This document shows, piece by piece, positions 34,216 to 47,077 of a stretch of DNA of 64,000 nucleotides. Made by a program: the position numbers and the translations under genes. The notes under the pieces are model-generated. The model searched no databases and was not told where the DNA came from. It saw only the letters and a program-made list of their open reading frames with translations. Within the stretch, counting starts at the first letter, position 1; the number at the start of each line of letters is the position of its first letter. Source of the DNA: Azadirachta indica (lineage: Eukaryota > Streptophyta > Magnoliopsida > Sapindales > Meliaceae); the NCBI GenBank assembly GCA_022749755.1, contig CM040446.1:8704367-8768366 (forward strand), written 5' to 3'.

Positions 34216-34394
34216 TCATTGACTTCAAAACAAGTTCTCAAAACCAAGTAAAGATACAAAAAGCGAGTAAAAAAAGAAAAGAAAACGAGAAAGGTAAAAA
34301 TGTAAAAGAGTGAGAGGAAAAAATGTAAGAGTTGCAACATTGATGTGCGAGAGAGAGAACAAATACAATTTCATTGCAAAAAAAAGTGAGATCA
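34216..34394 (+). pseudogene. pol: Protease-RT linker of B5, first part
   Basis: Lys/Glu-rich linker with stops, ending in the Lys/Ser codons AAAAAAAGTGAGATCA, where the solo A LTR is inserted. It resumes at 35,245. Confidence 0.78.
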
Positions 34395-35244
34395 TGATAC
34401 GAACCCCGAGTATATTAAACTTGAGACCCAATATCTTTACGCATGGAAGCAACTTCTTGGAAAGCTAAATCAGATTCACCCAAGTCTGTAACCCAATTTC
34501 AACTTGTGAAATAAAACCTTAGAATAAATACCCTCAAAGTAATTAACTTTGATTGTAAGAACCTTGATTCAAGCAAGAATCAAAATAAGAGAAAACACTC
34601 TCAATTTAATTTCATTCAAGAAAAGTAATTGCTGCCTCTATGGGAGCATATGGCTGAATATATAAGGGTACAGGAGATAAGTAACCCTAATTGGAGTGTT
34701 TGGCCACAAAATTAAACTTATTCTAACTTTAAATAAAATAAACTGAATTTGGGCTTAATAATTACCATTAACAGCCCAAACACATAACAAATTATAAATA
34801 TATGTTTATAAATAAGACTAAAATAGATGATGGGCTTGAACAGCAACTTAGCCCAAACTGGCACATGGAATCCGAAACTTGCATCATGATGACGATCTGA
34901 TTCGAACTGCAATTAAAAGAACTTGAACATGCTTGCTTAGCCTTGAGACATCGTTCGAATATGGTCTTATACAAATTTGAGAAGTTGAATTCCGTAGAAG
35001 CTTTAATCTTCAGGTTTTGCCTTCTTGTACTTGTGTCAATGTTACCAAGCTCTGATTATTGTCTTGAAGTCCAAGCTTGATATTTGACTCTTTCTTACAC
35101 TCTTGAATTGTTGTAAGATCATCCCACAAACCTTGAATCATCCCATTCAATGCATCTTTGAATTTCTTCATTCTTGCTCTTGTAACGGGACCATTAGGTA
35201 GCTGAATTGGATCATTGCTCTTGTGTGCATCCGTATTTGCATCA
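34395..35244 (-). mobile_element. Solo LTR of family A inside B5, GATCA duplication
   Basis: 850 bases, plus-strand view TGATACGAACC...TTTGCATCA, so the LTR reads on the minus strand. Flanks GATCA at 34,390-34,394 and 35,245-35,249 are identical. Removing the LTR and one GATCA restores the continuity of the B linker. So A was active after this B copy inserted. Confidence 0.96.
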
Positions 35245-35802
35245 GATCAAGAAAGCTTTACTTTCACAACAGCCCCTTATAGTACTTATGTACAAAGAGG
35301 CTTTTTTGTATATTAATGATCTTGCCAGATCTTTGCCGAGTAATGTTATGTTTCTTTTACAGGAATTCGAGGATGTCTTTCCTGAAGAGGTGCCCTCTAC
35401 TTTACCTTTAATTCGAGAAATTGAACATCAAATTGATTTTATACCCAGTGCAAAAATTTCGAACTGACCAGCCTATAGAAGTAACACTGAGGAGACGAAG
35501 GAACTTCAACGACAAATTAACGAGCTGATGGAGAAAGGGTACATTAGAGAAAGCATGAGTCGTTGTGCAGTTCCGGTGCTACTACTGCCTAAGAAAGAAG
35601 GGACGTAGAGAATGTGTGTTGATTGCCAAGCTGTCAACAATATTACGGTAAAATATCGGCATCCCATTCCTCGATTAGATAATATGTGAGATGAATTGTA
35701 TGGATCTTGTGTGTTTTCTAAAATTGATCTTAAGAGTGGATACTATCAAATTAGGATGAAAGAAGGGGATGAGTGGAAAACTGCATTTAAATCAAAATAT
35801 GG
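35245..35802 (+). pseudogene. pol: Linker end and RT N-terminal half of B5
   Basis: PLIVLMYKEAFLYINDL, LLQEFEDVFPEEVPSTLPLI and [12 protein letters not shown] are open to 35,467. After a stop come [76 protein letters not shown] and FKSKYG, where satellite takes over at about 35,803. Stops at T*RM and M*DE. The rest of pol is missing. Confidence 0.87.
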
Positions 35803-38381
35803 TACATTTTCAAGTTCTCCATTTTTGAATAAAAATGTACCGCAAAGATCCTTGCGCGAAGCTGAGTAACAAGACGTCTGGCCCATCTTGAATTAAAATT
35901 GTTTTTCGCGTACTTTTCGTGTTTGACTATTCCGGCCCTGAAAATCGCACATTTTCGAATTATCTATTTTCAAAATAAAATTTATCGCAACGATCCTCGC
36001 GCGATGCTGAGTAACAATACGTGTGGCCTGCCTCAAATTGAAATTGTTTTTTGCATTTGACAATTCCGGCCCCGAAAATCGTACATTTTCAACTTCTCCA
36101 TTTCCAAATTAAAATGCACCGCAATGATCTTCACATGATACTGAGTAACAAGATGTGTTGCCTGTTTCGAATTGATATGGTTTTCCAAATCTGTTTCGCG
36201 TTTGAAAATTCTAGTCACGAAAATTGTACAATTTCAGGTTCTTCGTTTTCGAATTAAAATGCACCGCAATGATCCTCACCCAAAGCTGAATAATAAGACG
36301 TGTTGCCCGTGTCAAACTGAAATCGTTTTCTGAATTTGTTTCGCGTTTGAGAACTCTGGCCCCAAAAATTGCACATTTGTAGGTTCTCCATTTTCGACTT
36401 AAAACATACCGCAATGATCCTCATGTGATGCTAAATAACAAGAAGTGTAACCCATATTAAATTGAAATTGTTTTTCATGAACTTTTGTCGTTTGACAACT
36501 CCAACCCCGAAAATCGTACATTTTCAACTTCTTTGTTTTCGCATTTAAAAGTACCGCAATGATCCTCACATGAGGTTGAGTAACAAGACTTGTGACTCGT
36601 CTCGAATTAAAACGTGTTTTTGCGTACTTTTGGCGTTTGACAACTCCGGCCCCAAAAATCGTACATTTTCAACTTCTCTGTTTTCTAATTGAAATGCACC
36701 GTAATTATCCTCACGCGAGGCTATGTAACAAGGGGTGTGGCCCATCACGAATTAAAATCATCTTTTGCTTGCTTTTTGTGTTTTACAACTCCGGCCCTGC
36801 AAACTGCACATTTTCAACTTCTACATTTTCAAAATGAAATACACCCCAATGATGCTCACGCGATGCTGAGTAACAAGACATATTGCCCATCTCGAATTGA
36901 AATCATTTTTCGAATCGGTTTTGCTTTTGACAATTTCAGCCTCAAAAATCACATATTTTCAACTTCTCTGTTTTCAAAATAAAATGCACTGCAATGTTGC
37001 TCATGCGATGTTGAGTAACAAGTGTGTGGCCCGTTTCGAATTAAAATCATTTTTTGAGTCCGTTTTACGTTTGACAATTACGACCCCAGAAATCATACAT
37101 TTTTCAATTTCTCAGTTTACAAAGTAAAATGTTCTGTAATGATTCTCACACAATGCTGAGTAATAAGAAGTGTGGCTTGTATCAAATTGAAATTGTCTTT
37201 CGTGGATTTTTGGAGTTTGACAATTCCTACCTTGGAAATCGCACATTTGCAACATCTTCGTTTTTAGAAATAAAATGAACCGTAATGATGCTCATGCGAT
37301 GCTGAGTAATAAAAGTGTGCCCCGTCTCGAATTAAAATTGTTTTTTGCGTACTTTTCGCATTTGACATCTCCGGTCCCAAAAATCGTACATTATTAACTT
37401 CTTTGTTTTTTCAAATAAAATAGACTGTAATGATGGTCGCTTGATGCTGAGTAACACGATGTGTGGTCCGTTCTGAATTGAAATCGTTTTTCAAGCACCT
37501 TTCGCGTTTGACAATTTTAGCCCCGAAAATCGTACATTTTCAACTTCTCCGTTTTTCAAAATAAAATGCATCATAATGATTTTTTTTTGCGATGTTGAGT
37601 AATAAGACATGTGACCCATCTCAAATGAAAACGTTTTCGCGTACTTTCCGCATTTGACAATTCCGGCACCGGAAATTGCACATTTTCAATTTGTCAGTTT
37701 ATGGAAATAAAATGCACTGCAATGATATGAATACGATACTGAGTAATAATATGTATGGTTCATCTCGAATTAAAATCATTTTTTGCGTATTTTTCGCATT
37801 TGACAATTTCGGCCTCGAAAATTTCACGTTTTGATCTTCTCCATTTATAAATTGAAATGCTTCGCAACAGTTCTCATGTGATGTTAAGTAACAAGATGTG
37901 TGGCCCGTCTCGAATTAAAATCGTTTTTCACATACTTTTGGCTTTTGACAATTCTGGCTCTGAAAATCGCACATTTTTAGCTTCTCCGTCTTCGAAATAA
38001 AATACACAACAATGAAGCCCACACAATGCTGAGTAATAAGACGTGTGGCCGTCTCAAATTGAAATCGTTGTTCGCGTACTTTTGGCGTTTGACAATTTCA
38101 GCCCCAAAAATTGTACATTTTCAACTTCTCTGTTTTCGAATTAAAATGTATCTCAATGATTATCACACGATGTTGAGTAACAACACATGTTGCCCGTCTC
38201 GAATTGAAATTGTTTTCCAAGTTCATTTCGCGTTAGACAATTTTGGCCCCAAAAATCGCACATTTTTAACTTCTCCATTTTCGAATTAAAATGTACCACA
38301 ATGATTCTCACGCGATCCTGACTAACAAGACGTGTTGCCCGTCTCAAATTAAAATCGTTCTCCAAATCCATTTCGCTTCAG
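35803..38381 (+). repeat. 145-bp satellite array, block 6a (about 18 monomers, plus)
   Basis: Last plus-oriented block of the left array. Joined at left to RT within GGTACATTTTCAAG. Ends near CCATTTCGCTTCAGG, where the next bases read as the opposite strand. Confidence 0.94.
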
Positions 38382-41300
38382 GATCATTATGATGCATTTT
38401 ATTTTGATAAATGGAGAAGTTGAAAATGTGTGATTTCCAAGGCCGGAATTGTCAAATTCGAAGAGTACATGAAAACAATTTTAATTTGAGATGGGTCACA
38501 CGTTTTGTTACTCGGCTTCATGTGAGGATTAATACAGTACATTTTATTTTGAAAAACAGGTAAGTTGAAAATTTATAATTTTCAAGGCCGAAATTGTCAA
38601 ACACGAAATGGGCCCGAAAAAGGATTTCAATTCGAGACGGGCCAAGCGTTTTGTTACTCAGCATCATGTGAGGATCATCGCAGTACATTTTATTTCAAAA
38701 ATGGAGAAGTTGAAAATGTGCGATTTTCGAGGCCGAAATTTTCAAACGCAAAAAGTATAGGAAAAACGTTTCAATTTATAGGGGGCTACACGTCTTGTTA
38801 CTTAACATCGCATGAGGATCATTACGGTGTGTTTTAAGTAAAAAACGGAGAACCTACAAATGTGCGATTTTTGGTGCTGAAGTTCTCAAACGCGAAACAG
38901 ATTCAAAAAATGATTTCACTTCGAGACGGGCAACACATTTTGTTACTTATCTTCAGGTGAGAATCATTGTGGTGCATTTAAAATTGTACGATTTTCTATT
39001 GGCGTTTTACTCAGCATTTTATTTCGAAAGCAGAGAAACTGAAAATGTGCAATTTTTAGGGCCGAAATTGTCAAATGCAAAACGGACTCTAAAAACAATT
39101 TCAATTGGAGACAGGCCACATGTCTTATTATTCAGCATCACATGAACATCATTGCGGTACATTTTATTTTAAAAATGGAGAATTTGAAAATGTGCGGTTT
39201 TCGGGGCTGGAATAGTGAAATATGAAAGTACGTGAAAAACAATTTTAATTCGATATGGGCCATGCATCTTGTTACTCAGCTTCGCATGAGGATCATTGCG
39301 ATGCATTTTAATTCAAAAATGGAGAAGTTAAAAATGTACGATTTTTGGGGTCATAATTCTCAGACGCGAAAAGTACTCAAAAAACGATTTCAATTTGAGA
39401 CGGCCCACACGTCTTGTTACTCAGCATTACATGAGCATCATTGCAGTGCATTTTATTTTGAAAACGGAAAAGTTAAAAATGTGCAACTTTCGGGGTTGGA
39501 GTTGTCAAACGCCAATAGGAAGCAAAAACCTATTTTAATTGAAGACAGGCCACAAGGCTTATTTCTCAGCTTCGTGTGAAGATCATTGTTGTGCATTTTA
39601 ATTCAAAAACGGAGAACTTGAAAATGTACGATTTTCGACACCGGAATTGTCAAATATGAAACGGAGTCAGAAAACGATTTCATTTCAAGACGGGCAACAA
39701 GTCTGCCAACAAAGCATCCCGTAGAATTATTGTGGTACATTTTTATTTGAAAACGAAGAACTGAAAATGTAGGATTTTTAAGGCCAAAATTGTTAAACGC
39801 GAAACGGACTCGAAAAACGATATCAATTTGAGATGGGTCACACATCTTGTTAGTCAACATCCCATGAGGATTATTACGATGCATTTTATTTCGAGAACGG
39901 AGAAGTTGAAAATGTGCGATTTGGGGGCCGGAATTGTCAAACGCAAAACGGATTCAAAAAATCATTTCAATTCGAGACGGACCACAAGTCTTGTTACTCA
40001 GCATCGTATGAGAATCATTGTAGTGTATTTTAATTCGAAAACAGAGATGTTAAAAATTTATCATTTTCGGGGCCTGAATTGTCAAACGCGAAAAGTGCCC
40101 AAAAAACAATTTCAATTTGAGACGGGCCACCCTTCTTGTTAGTCAATATCGTGTGAGGATCATTGTGGTGTATTTTAATTTGAAAACAAAGTTGAAAATG
40201 TACGATTTGGGGGGCCGGATTTGTCAAACATGAAACAGACTCGAAAAACAATTTCAATTCAAGACGGGCCACATGACTTGTTACTCAACATTGTGTTAGG
40301 ATCACTAATGTGCATTTTATTTCCAAAACAGAGAAGTTGAAAATGCGCGATTTTCGGGGCAGAACTGTCAAACACGAAACAAATTCAAAAAACGATTTCA
40401 ATTTAAGACAGACAACACGTATTGTTACTCAGCGTCATGTGAAGATCATTACAGTACATTTTATTTCGATAAATGGAGAAGTTGAAAATGTGTGATCTCC
40501 GGTGCCGAAACAATTTTAAGTATTCAAACACAAAGAGTATGCGAAAAACAATTTTAATTCGAGACGGCCAACACGTATTGTTACTCAGCGTCACATGAAG
40601 ATAATTACGGTGTATTTTATTTCGATAAACGGAGATGTTGAAAATGTGTGATTTCTGGGGCTAAAATTGTCAAACGCGAAGAGTATGTGAAAAACGATTT
40701 TAATTCGAAATGGGCCACACATTTTGTTACTTAACTTCATGTGAGGATCATTACAGTGTATTTTATTTCGAAAAATGAATAAGTTGAAAATTTACGATTT
40801 TTAGGGCTGAAATTGTCAAATGAGAAAAGTAGGCAAAAAACGACTTTAATTCAAGACGGACTACGCGTCTTGTTACTCAACATCGCGTAAGGATCATTGC
40901 AGTGTAATTTTTTTTTGAAAATGGAAAAGTTGAAAATGTGCAATTTTCGGGGCAGGAAATGCCAAACATGAAACGGTTTTGAAAACGATTTCAATTCGTG
41001 ACGAGCAACTCGTCTTGTTACTTAACATCGCATGAAAATCATTGAGGTGCATTTTAATTTGAAAGCGGAGAAGTTGAAAATGTACAATTTTTTGTGTCAG
41101 AATTTTCAAATGCGAAAAGTTCTCAAAATGTGATTTCAATTCAAAAAGGGCCACATGTATTATTACACAGCATCGCATGAGGATCATTATAGTGCATTTT
41201 ATTTCAGAAACAGAGAAGTTGAAAGTGTGTGATTTTCGGCGCTAGAATTGTGAAACGCGAAACGGTTTAGGAGAACGATTTCAATTCAAGACATGCAACA

Positions 41301-41897
41301 CATCTTATTACTCAGCATCATGCGAGAATCATTGCAGTGCATTTTATTTCGAAAATAAGGAAGTTGAAAATGTGAGATTTTCGGGCCGAAATTGTTTAAC
41401 GCGAAACAGACTCTGAAAACGATTTCAATTTGAGACGGGTAACATGTCTTGTTACTCAACATTGCGTGAGAATCATTGGGGTGCATTTTAATTCGAGGCT
41501 GGAATTATCAAACGCGGAAAGCACGCGAAAAACGATTTCAATTTGAGACGGGCCACATGTCTATTTACTCAGCATCGTGTGATGATCATTATAGTGCATT
41601 TTAATTTGAAAACGAAGAACTTAAAATTGTACCATTTTCAGAGCCAGAATTGTCAAACGCGAAACGGACTTGAAAAATGATTTCATTTCGAGATGGGCAC
41701 TCAACATCGTGTGAGGATCATTTTGATGCATTTTATTTTGAAAACAGAGAATTTGAAAATGTATGATTTTCAGGGTCGGAATTGTCAAACGCAAGTAGTA
41801 TGAGAAAAACAATTTTCATTTGAGACGGACCACATGTCTTGTTAGTCAGCATCGTGTGAGCATCATTGTGGTGCATTTTATTTTGAAAATGGAGAAT
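38382..41897 (-). repeat. 145-bp satellite array, block 6b (about 24 monomers, minus)
   Basis: The same satellite in reverse complement: landmarks are now GGGCCACACGTCTTG, TTACTCAGCATCG, GAGGATCATTG, GAGAAGTTGAAAATG, GGAATTGTCAAACGC. The flip at about 38,376-38,382 is abrupt, with no transposable element between the two orientations. Confidence 0.94.
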
Positions 41898-42422
41898 TAG
41901 AGAAATAGAGTATAGGCTTTTACAAGGAAAGAAATGTCAAAGATTAGGCCAACAACTACTAAAAATTTTAATGGTTAGGCCAACAACTATAACCTAACTT
42001 TGACAAAAGAATATAAACATTTAAAATTCTTTAAAAATAAATCAAAACAGCTAAGACATTGAATTACAACTCACCAATTCTTCTATCATCTAGAAATAAA
42101 ACAAAACACATTGAATTTAAGCTAAAAAATCTTTAAAATTCGTGCATCCAGATTCTGCCTTGAAAATGAACATATTGTGAAAAAATTGTCATAACTTTTT
42201 TTAGAGAACTTCAAATGCTAAACCGTAAAATTCTATAAAAAATTTACTTTTTCAACTTTCCAATGGTACCAAGAACTTTCTGAAATATTACCTCAGTTAA
42301 TACAGATTAAATTTTGAAATTACCTCTCTGACAGTGCCTTCACAACTTTGTAAATTAGGGTAATAATTTTGAACTTATTAGCACATCAGTTCTGCTCTTA
42401 ATGTTTGGACACTCCCGTGTCA
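41898..42422 (-). mobile_element. Truncated family C LTR
   Basis: Retains the portion from the AGAGTATA block through ACACTCCCGTGTCA. It lacks the CCGGTATCA end and carries an internal deletion that joins GAGTATA to GGCTTTTACAAGG, removing the TATA region. The edge at 42,422 is intact, with satellite ATTTCAACTT following. No duplication can be read. Confidence 0.85.
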
Positions 42423-42727
42423 ATTTCAACTTAAGACGGGCCACCCGTCTTACTATTCAGCATCGCGTGAGGATCATTACGGTGCATTTTAATTTGAAAA
42501 TGGAGAAGTTGAAAATATACGATTTGGGGCCAGATTTGTCAAACGCATAATGAACTCGAAAAATAATTTCAGTTCAAGATCGGCCACACCTTTTGTTACT
42601 CAACATCGTGTTTGGATCATTGCGGTGCATTTTATTTCAAAAACAGAAAAGTTGAAAATGTGTGATTTTCGGGGCCGGAACTGTCAAACACAAAACGGAT
42701 TTGGAAAACAATTTCAACGTGGGACGG
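42423..42727 (-). repeat. 145-bp satellite array, block 7 (about two monomers, minus)
   Basis: 305 bases between two C LTRs of the same orientation. The last bases before the next LTR are GACGG. Confidence 0.92.
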
Positions 42728-43443
42728 TGATACCGAATAATGGGGGTTTGTGTAGGGATTTAGCTTTTTTACTAAATAAGGGTTGAAACAAGTTCTCTTC
42801 CTAAGGTTTACAACAAATGGGATACAGAAACACCACCCTAATTTGCTGCCAAAGGTTGTAGAACTCAAAAGACTATTCACCACTCTATGAAAATTTTCTA
42901 AAAGATACAGAGTATAAAACGCACGAATTTTAATTAAACTTAACTCAAAATAACTTTTTTTTCAATACTACATCATTGAAGCCTTTATATAGGTTTTTAC
43001 AAGGAAAAAAATGTCAATGATCAGGCCAACAACCCCTAAAAATTTCAATGGTTAGGCCAACAATCATTACCTAACTTTGACAAATGAATACAAACATTTA
43101 AAATTCTTTGAAAATAACCAAAACAGCTAAGACTTTGAATTACAACTCACCAAATTCTTCTATCATCTAGAAATTAAACAAAAGAAATTGAATTTAAACT
43201 AAAAAATCTTTGAATTCCCTGCATCCTGATTCTAGTTTGAAAATGAACATGTTGTAAAGAAATTATCATAACTTTCTCTAGAAAACTCCAAATGCTAAAC
43301 CGTAAAATTCTATAGAAAGCTTACTTCTTCAAAGTTCTAGCAGCACCAACTTTGTTCTGAAATATTACTTAGTAAATTAGTATAATCTTTTTGAACATAT
43401 TGGCACTTAATTTTGCTTTTGATGTTTGGACACTCCCGTGTCA
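42728..43443 (-). mobile_element. Solo LTR of family C, GACGG duplication
   Basis: 716 bases. Plus-strand view TGATACCGAATAATG...CACTCCCGTGTCA. GACGG occurs at 42,723-42,727 and 43,444-43,448, and the target is GACGGGC of the minus-oriented monomer. Related to the C LTR at 27,731. Confidence 0.95.
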
Positions 43444-45756
43444 GACGGGCAATACGTCTTATTACTCAGCATCACATGAAGATCATTACGGTGTATTTTA
43501 TTTTGATAAATGGAGAAGTTGAAAATGTGTGATTTCTGAGCTCGGAATTGTCAAACATGGAAGGGTACGCGAAAAAAAAAAAAAAAAAAAAAAACGATTT
43601 TAATTCGAAACGGGCCACATGTTTTGTTTCTTAGCTTTGTGTGAGGATCATTACGGTGTATTTTATTTTGAAAAATGGATAAGTTCAAAATTTTAGATTT
43701 TTATGACCAGAATTGTCAAACGCGAAAAGTACGCAAAAAACGATTTTTATTCGAGATGGGCCATATGTGTTGTTAGTCAGCATCATGTGAGCATCATTGA
43801 AGTATACTTTATTTCGAAAATGGAGAAGTTAAAAATATGTGATTTTTGAGACCGGAATTCTCAAACGCAAAACGGATTCAGAAAACGATTTCAATTTGAG
43901 ACGAGCCAACGTCTTGTTACTCAGCATCGTGTGAGCATCATTACGGTGCATTTTATTTCGAAAACGTAGACGTTGAAAATTTGTGATTTTCGGGGCCGAA
44001 GTTGTAAAACACGAAAAATACGCAAACAATGATTTTAATTCGAAATGGGTCACACGTCTTGTTACTCAGCTTCTCGTGAGGATCATTGTGATGCATTTTA
44101 ATTAGAAAACGAAGAAGTTGAAAATGTACGATTTTCGGGGCCGGAGTTGTCAAACGCCAAAAGTACACGAAAACAGTTTTAATTCGAGATGGGCCACAAG
44201 TCTTGTTACTCAACTTTGTGTGAGGATCATTGCAGTGCCTTTTAATTTGAAAACAGAAAAATTAAAAATGTACAATTTTTGAGGTCGGAATTGTCAAACG
44301 ATAAAAGCTCGCGAAAAACAATTTCAATTGGAGACGGCCTACACGTCTTGTTACTCAGCATCGTATGATAATCAATCTGGTGCATTTTAAGTCAAAAACG
44401 GAGAACCTACAAATGTGCAATTTTTGGGGCCAGAGTTGTTAAACGTGAAACGGATTTGAAAAACGATTTCAATTCGAGACGGACAACACGTCTTATTACT
44501 TAGCATCATGTAAGGATCATTACAGTGTATTTTATTTCAAAAACAAAAAATTTTTAAATGTGCGACTTTTGAGGCTGGAATTGTCAAACGCGAAAAAATA
44601 CGTGAAAAATGATTTTAATTTGAGACGGGCAACACGTCTTGTTACTCAACATCCTGTGAGGATCATTGCGAAGCATTCGAGCCAGAATTGTCTAAGGCAA
44701 AAAGTACGAGAAAACGATTTCAATTTGATTCGGGCCACACGTCTTGTTAATCAGCATTGCGTGACGATCGTTACATTGTATTTTAATTCGAAAATGGAGA
44801 ATCTAAAAATGTACGATTTTCATGGCCGGAATTGTCAAATGTGAAACGGACTTGAAAAACAATTTCAATTTGAGATGGGCAACACATCTTATTACTTAAC
44901 ATCGCGTAAGAATAATTGCAGTGCATTTTAATTTGAAAACGGAGAAGTTGAAAATGTACAGTTTTGGGGCCAAAATTGTCAAACGTGAAATGGATTTGGA
45001 AAACGATTTCATTTCGAGACGAGCCACACTTCTTATTACTCAGCATTGCGTGAGGATCATTGTGGTACGTTTTATTTTGAAAACGGAGAAGTTAAAAATG
45101 TGTGATTTTCGAGGCCGGAGTTGTCAAACACCAAAAGTACATGAAAACTGATTTTAATTGGAGACGGACCACAAGCCTTGCTACTTAGCTTTGTGTGATG
45201 ATCATTGCAGTGCATTTTAATTAAAAAATGAAGAACTTGAAAATGTACGATCTTCGGGGCCGAAATTGTCAAATGTGAAACGGAGTCGAAAAGCGATTTC
45301 AATTCGAGACAGGCAACACGTCTTTCACACAGCATCGCGTGAAGATCATTGCAGTGTGTTTTAATTCGAAAAGGGAGAACCTACAAATGTGCGATTTGTT
45401 GGGCCGGAGTTGTCAAAAGCGAAAAGTATGTGAAAAAGGATTTTAATTTCAGACGGGCCACATGTCTTGCTACTCAGCTACGTGTGAGGATCATTGTGAT
45501 GCATTTTAATTCAAAAATAGAGAACTTGAAAATGTACGATTTTCGAGGCCAGATTTGTCAAACGTGAAGCAGACTCTAAAAACAATATCAATTTGAGATG
45601 GGTAACACTTCTTGTTACTCAGCACCCATGAAGATCATTGCGGTGCATTTTATTTCGAGAACGAAGAAGTTGAAAATGTGCGATTTTGTGGGCCGGATTT
45701 GTCAAACGCGAAACAGATTCGGAAAATGATTTCAATTTGAAACGGGTCACACGTCT
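43444..45756 (-). repeat. 145-bp satellite array, block 8 (about 16 monomers, minus)
   Basis: Same family. A run of 23 A at 43,572-43,594 replaces the usual A5 of GCGAAAAACG. A shortened monomer lies near 44,670. Joins gag of B4 within ACGTCTACTC. Confidence 0.93.
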
Positions 45757-46563
45757 ACTCTACATAATGTTGCATCTCCACCACGTCTGCAATCTCACGA
45801 TTTAAACCATATAAGAATCTAGCCATGATAGCTTCTCTATCCTCCTCTACATTTGCTCGGATCATAGCAACCTCTATCTCTTTGTAGTATTCATCTACGC
45901 TTTTAGATCCTTGAGTCAGACGCTGTAATTTTTTGAACAACTTCTAATGGTAATAGCTTGGAATGAAACGTCTTTTCATTATTGTCTTCATCTCATCCCA
46001 CGTTTCAACAGGATGTTCTTGATTTCTTCTCCTATTTTTCAACAATTGATCCCACCAAATAATAGCATAATCAGTTAATTCAATTGCTGCAAATTTTACT
46101 TTTTTAATGTCGGAGTAGTTATGACAATCGAAAACCACCTCTATTCTCTTCTCCACTCTAAATAAGCTTTAGAATCATTTCTTCCTTAGAATGGTGAAAT
46201 TTTCACCTTAATACTTCCTAAATCATCATCCTACAACTTAGGTCTATCCAACCCAGCTTCTCTATTCCCATAACCATGCAAATTCCTGCCTCGGTTCATT
46301 GGTGATTCATCTAACTCCTCATCATCCTCAACATTACCCCATTGTACCCTCGGTTGCACTTGCCTAGGTGGTTGTCTAATGGAAGAGCTTTGATGTTGCC
46401 CTCTTGATGTCTCTTCTTCCAACCTATCCATCCTTTCATGGATTAATTCTAATTCAGCCCTCATCATCCGTCTCATCTCCCCCAATAAAGCTTGCAATTG
46501 TAGGTTTGTGGTGGTTGGTAGTTGTACCTTCGGGGGTGAATTTTCTTTTTAATTGTGAGACAT
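45757..46563 (-). pseudogene. gag: Gag of B copy B4, 3' truncated
   Basis: The minus strand begins MSHN then a stop at codon 5 (TAA), as in B5. Then the open stretch 46,231-46,497 (LQALLGEMRRMMRAELELIH, RMDRLEEETSRGQH, WGNVEDDEELDESPMNRGRN). The gag domain is in two frames (45,944-46,156: EKRIEVVFDCHNYSDIKK, IIWWDQLLKNRRRN; 45,755-45,940: [40 protein letters not shown]). The frame between them is broken at the YYH-RELF motif. Everything after it is lost at the satellite junction. Confidence 0.88.
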
Positions 46564-47063
46564 ATTTAAAATCTGCAAAACAAAGTTAGAAATCTCACAA
46601 GTACTTCCTCACGTGTTTTCACTCATTCTCGTGTTTGAATACTTAAATGTTCTCACACTCGCACACTCTTAATTAAAATTTAAATGGCAATTTAAGATGA
46701 GAAGCAACCAAAACAAACACAAGATTCAGTAAGCAATTCTTAAGAAATGGATGCAAGCAATGACAATATTGGATTAAGAGTAAGGAATATTAGGTCAACA
46801 CTACAAGAAATTATGAATATAATCGATAACAATAATTCTCTTTTTTTTCTATTTCTCTTTTTTTTTTGCTTTATTTTTTTTATAGGAACTAGAAATAAAA
46901 ATATAAACTCAAAATATATTGAAGGAAGTAAAATAGAAAATTTAAATTTGGACCAGAATTTGGCAACAATATTTTTTGTGTTATTTATTTTTCAGAATTC
47001 TAATTGAAGAAGTAAAAGAACAATAAAAATGTAAAGGATAACTAAACTTGCCTTGGAACGAAA
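46564..47063 (-). mobile_element. 5' leader of B4
   Basis: Non-coding leader matching that of B5, with a T-rich tract near 46,840-46,880. A long run without stops on the plus strand at 46,747-47,007 is antisense to the leader and is not considered a gene. Confidence 0.78.
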
Positions 47064-47075
47064 GCTTTGATATCA
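47064..47075 (-). promoter_or_regulatory. Decayed tRNA-Met primer site of B4
   Basis: The minus strand reads TGATATCAAAGC instead of TGGTATCAGAGC, two G to A changes. Placed two bases inside the LTR edge at 47,078. Confidence 0.85.
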
Positions 47076-47077
47076 AA

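Noticed and set aside
35207..35467. An open frame starting in the A LTR and reading into B linker as a chimeric gene
   Set aside because: It begins antisense in the LTR and continues by chance into B pol. No sign of selection, and B pol is cut soon after.
46747..47007. An 86-codon plus-strand frame with a hydrophobic Phe-rich stretch
   Set aside because: It is antisense to the B4 leader and its Phe run comes from a T-rich tract. The equivalent leader of B5 does not conserve it.
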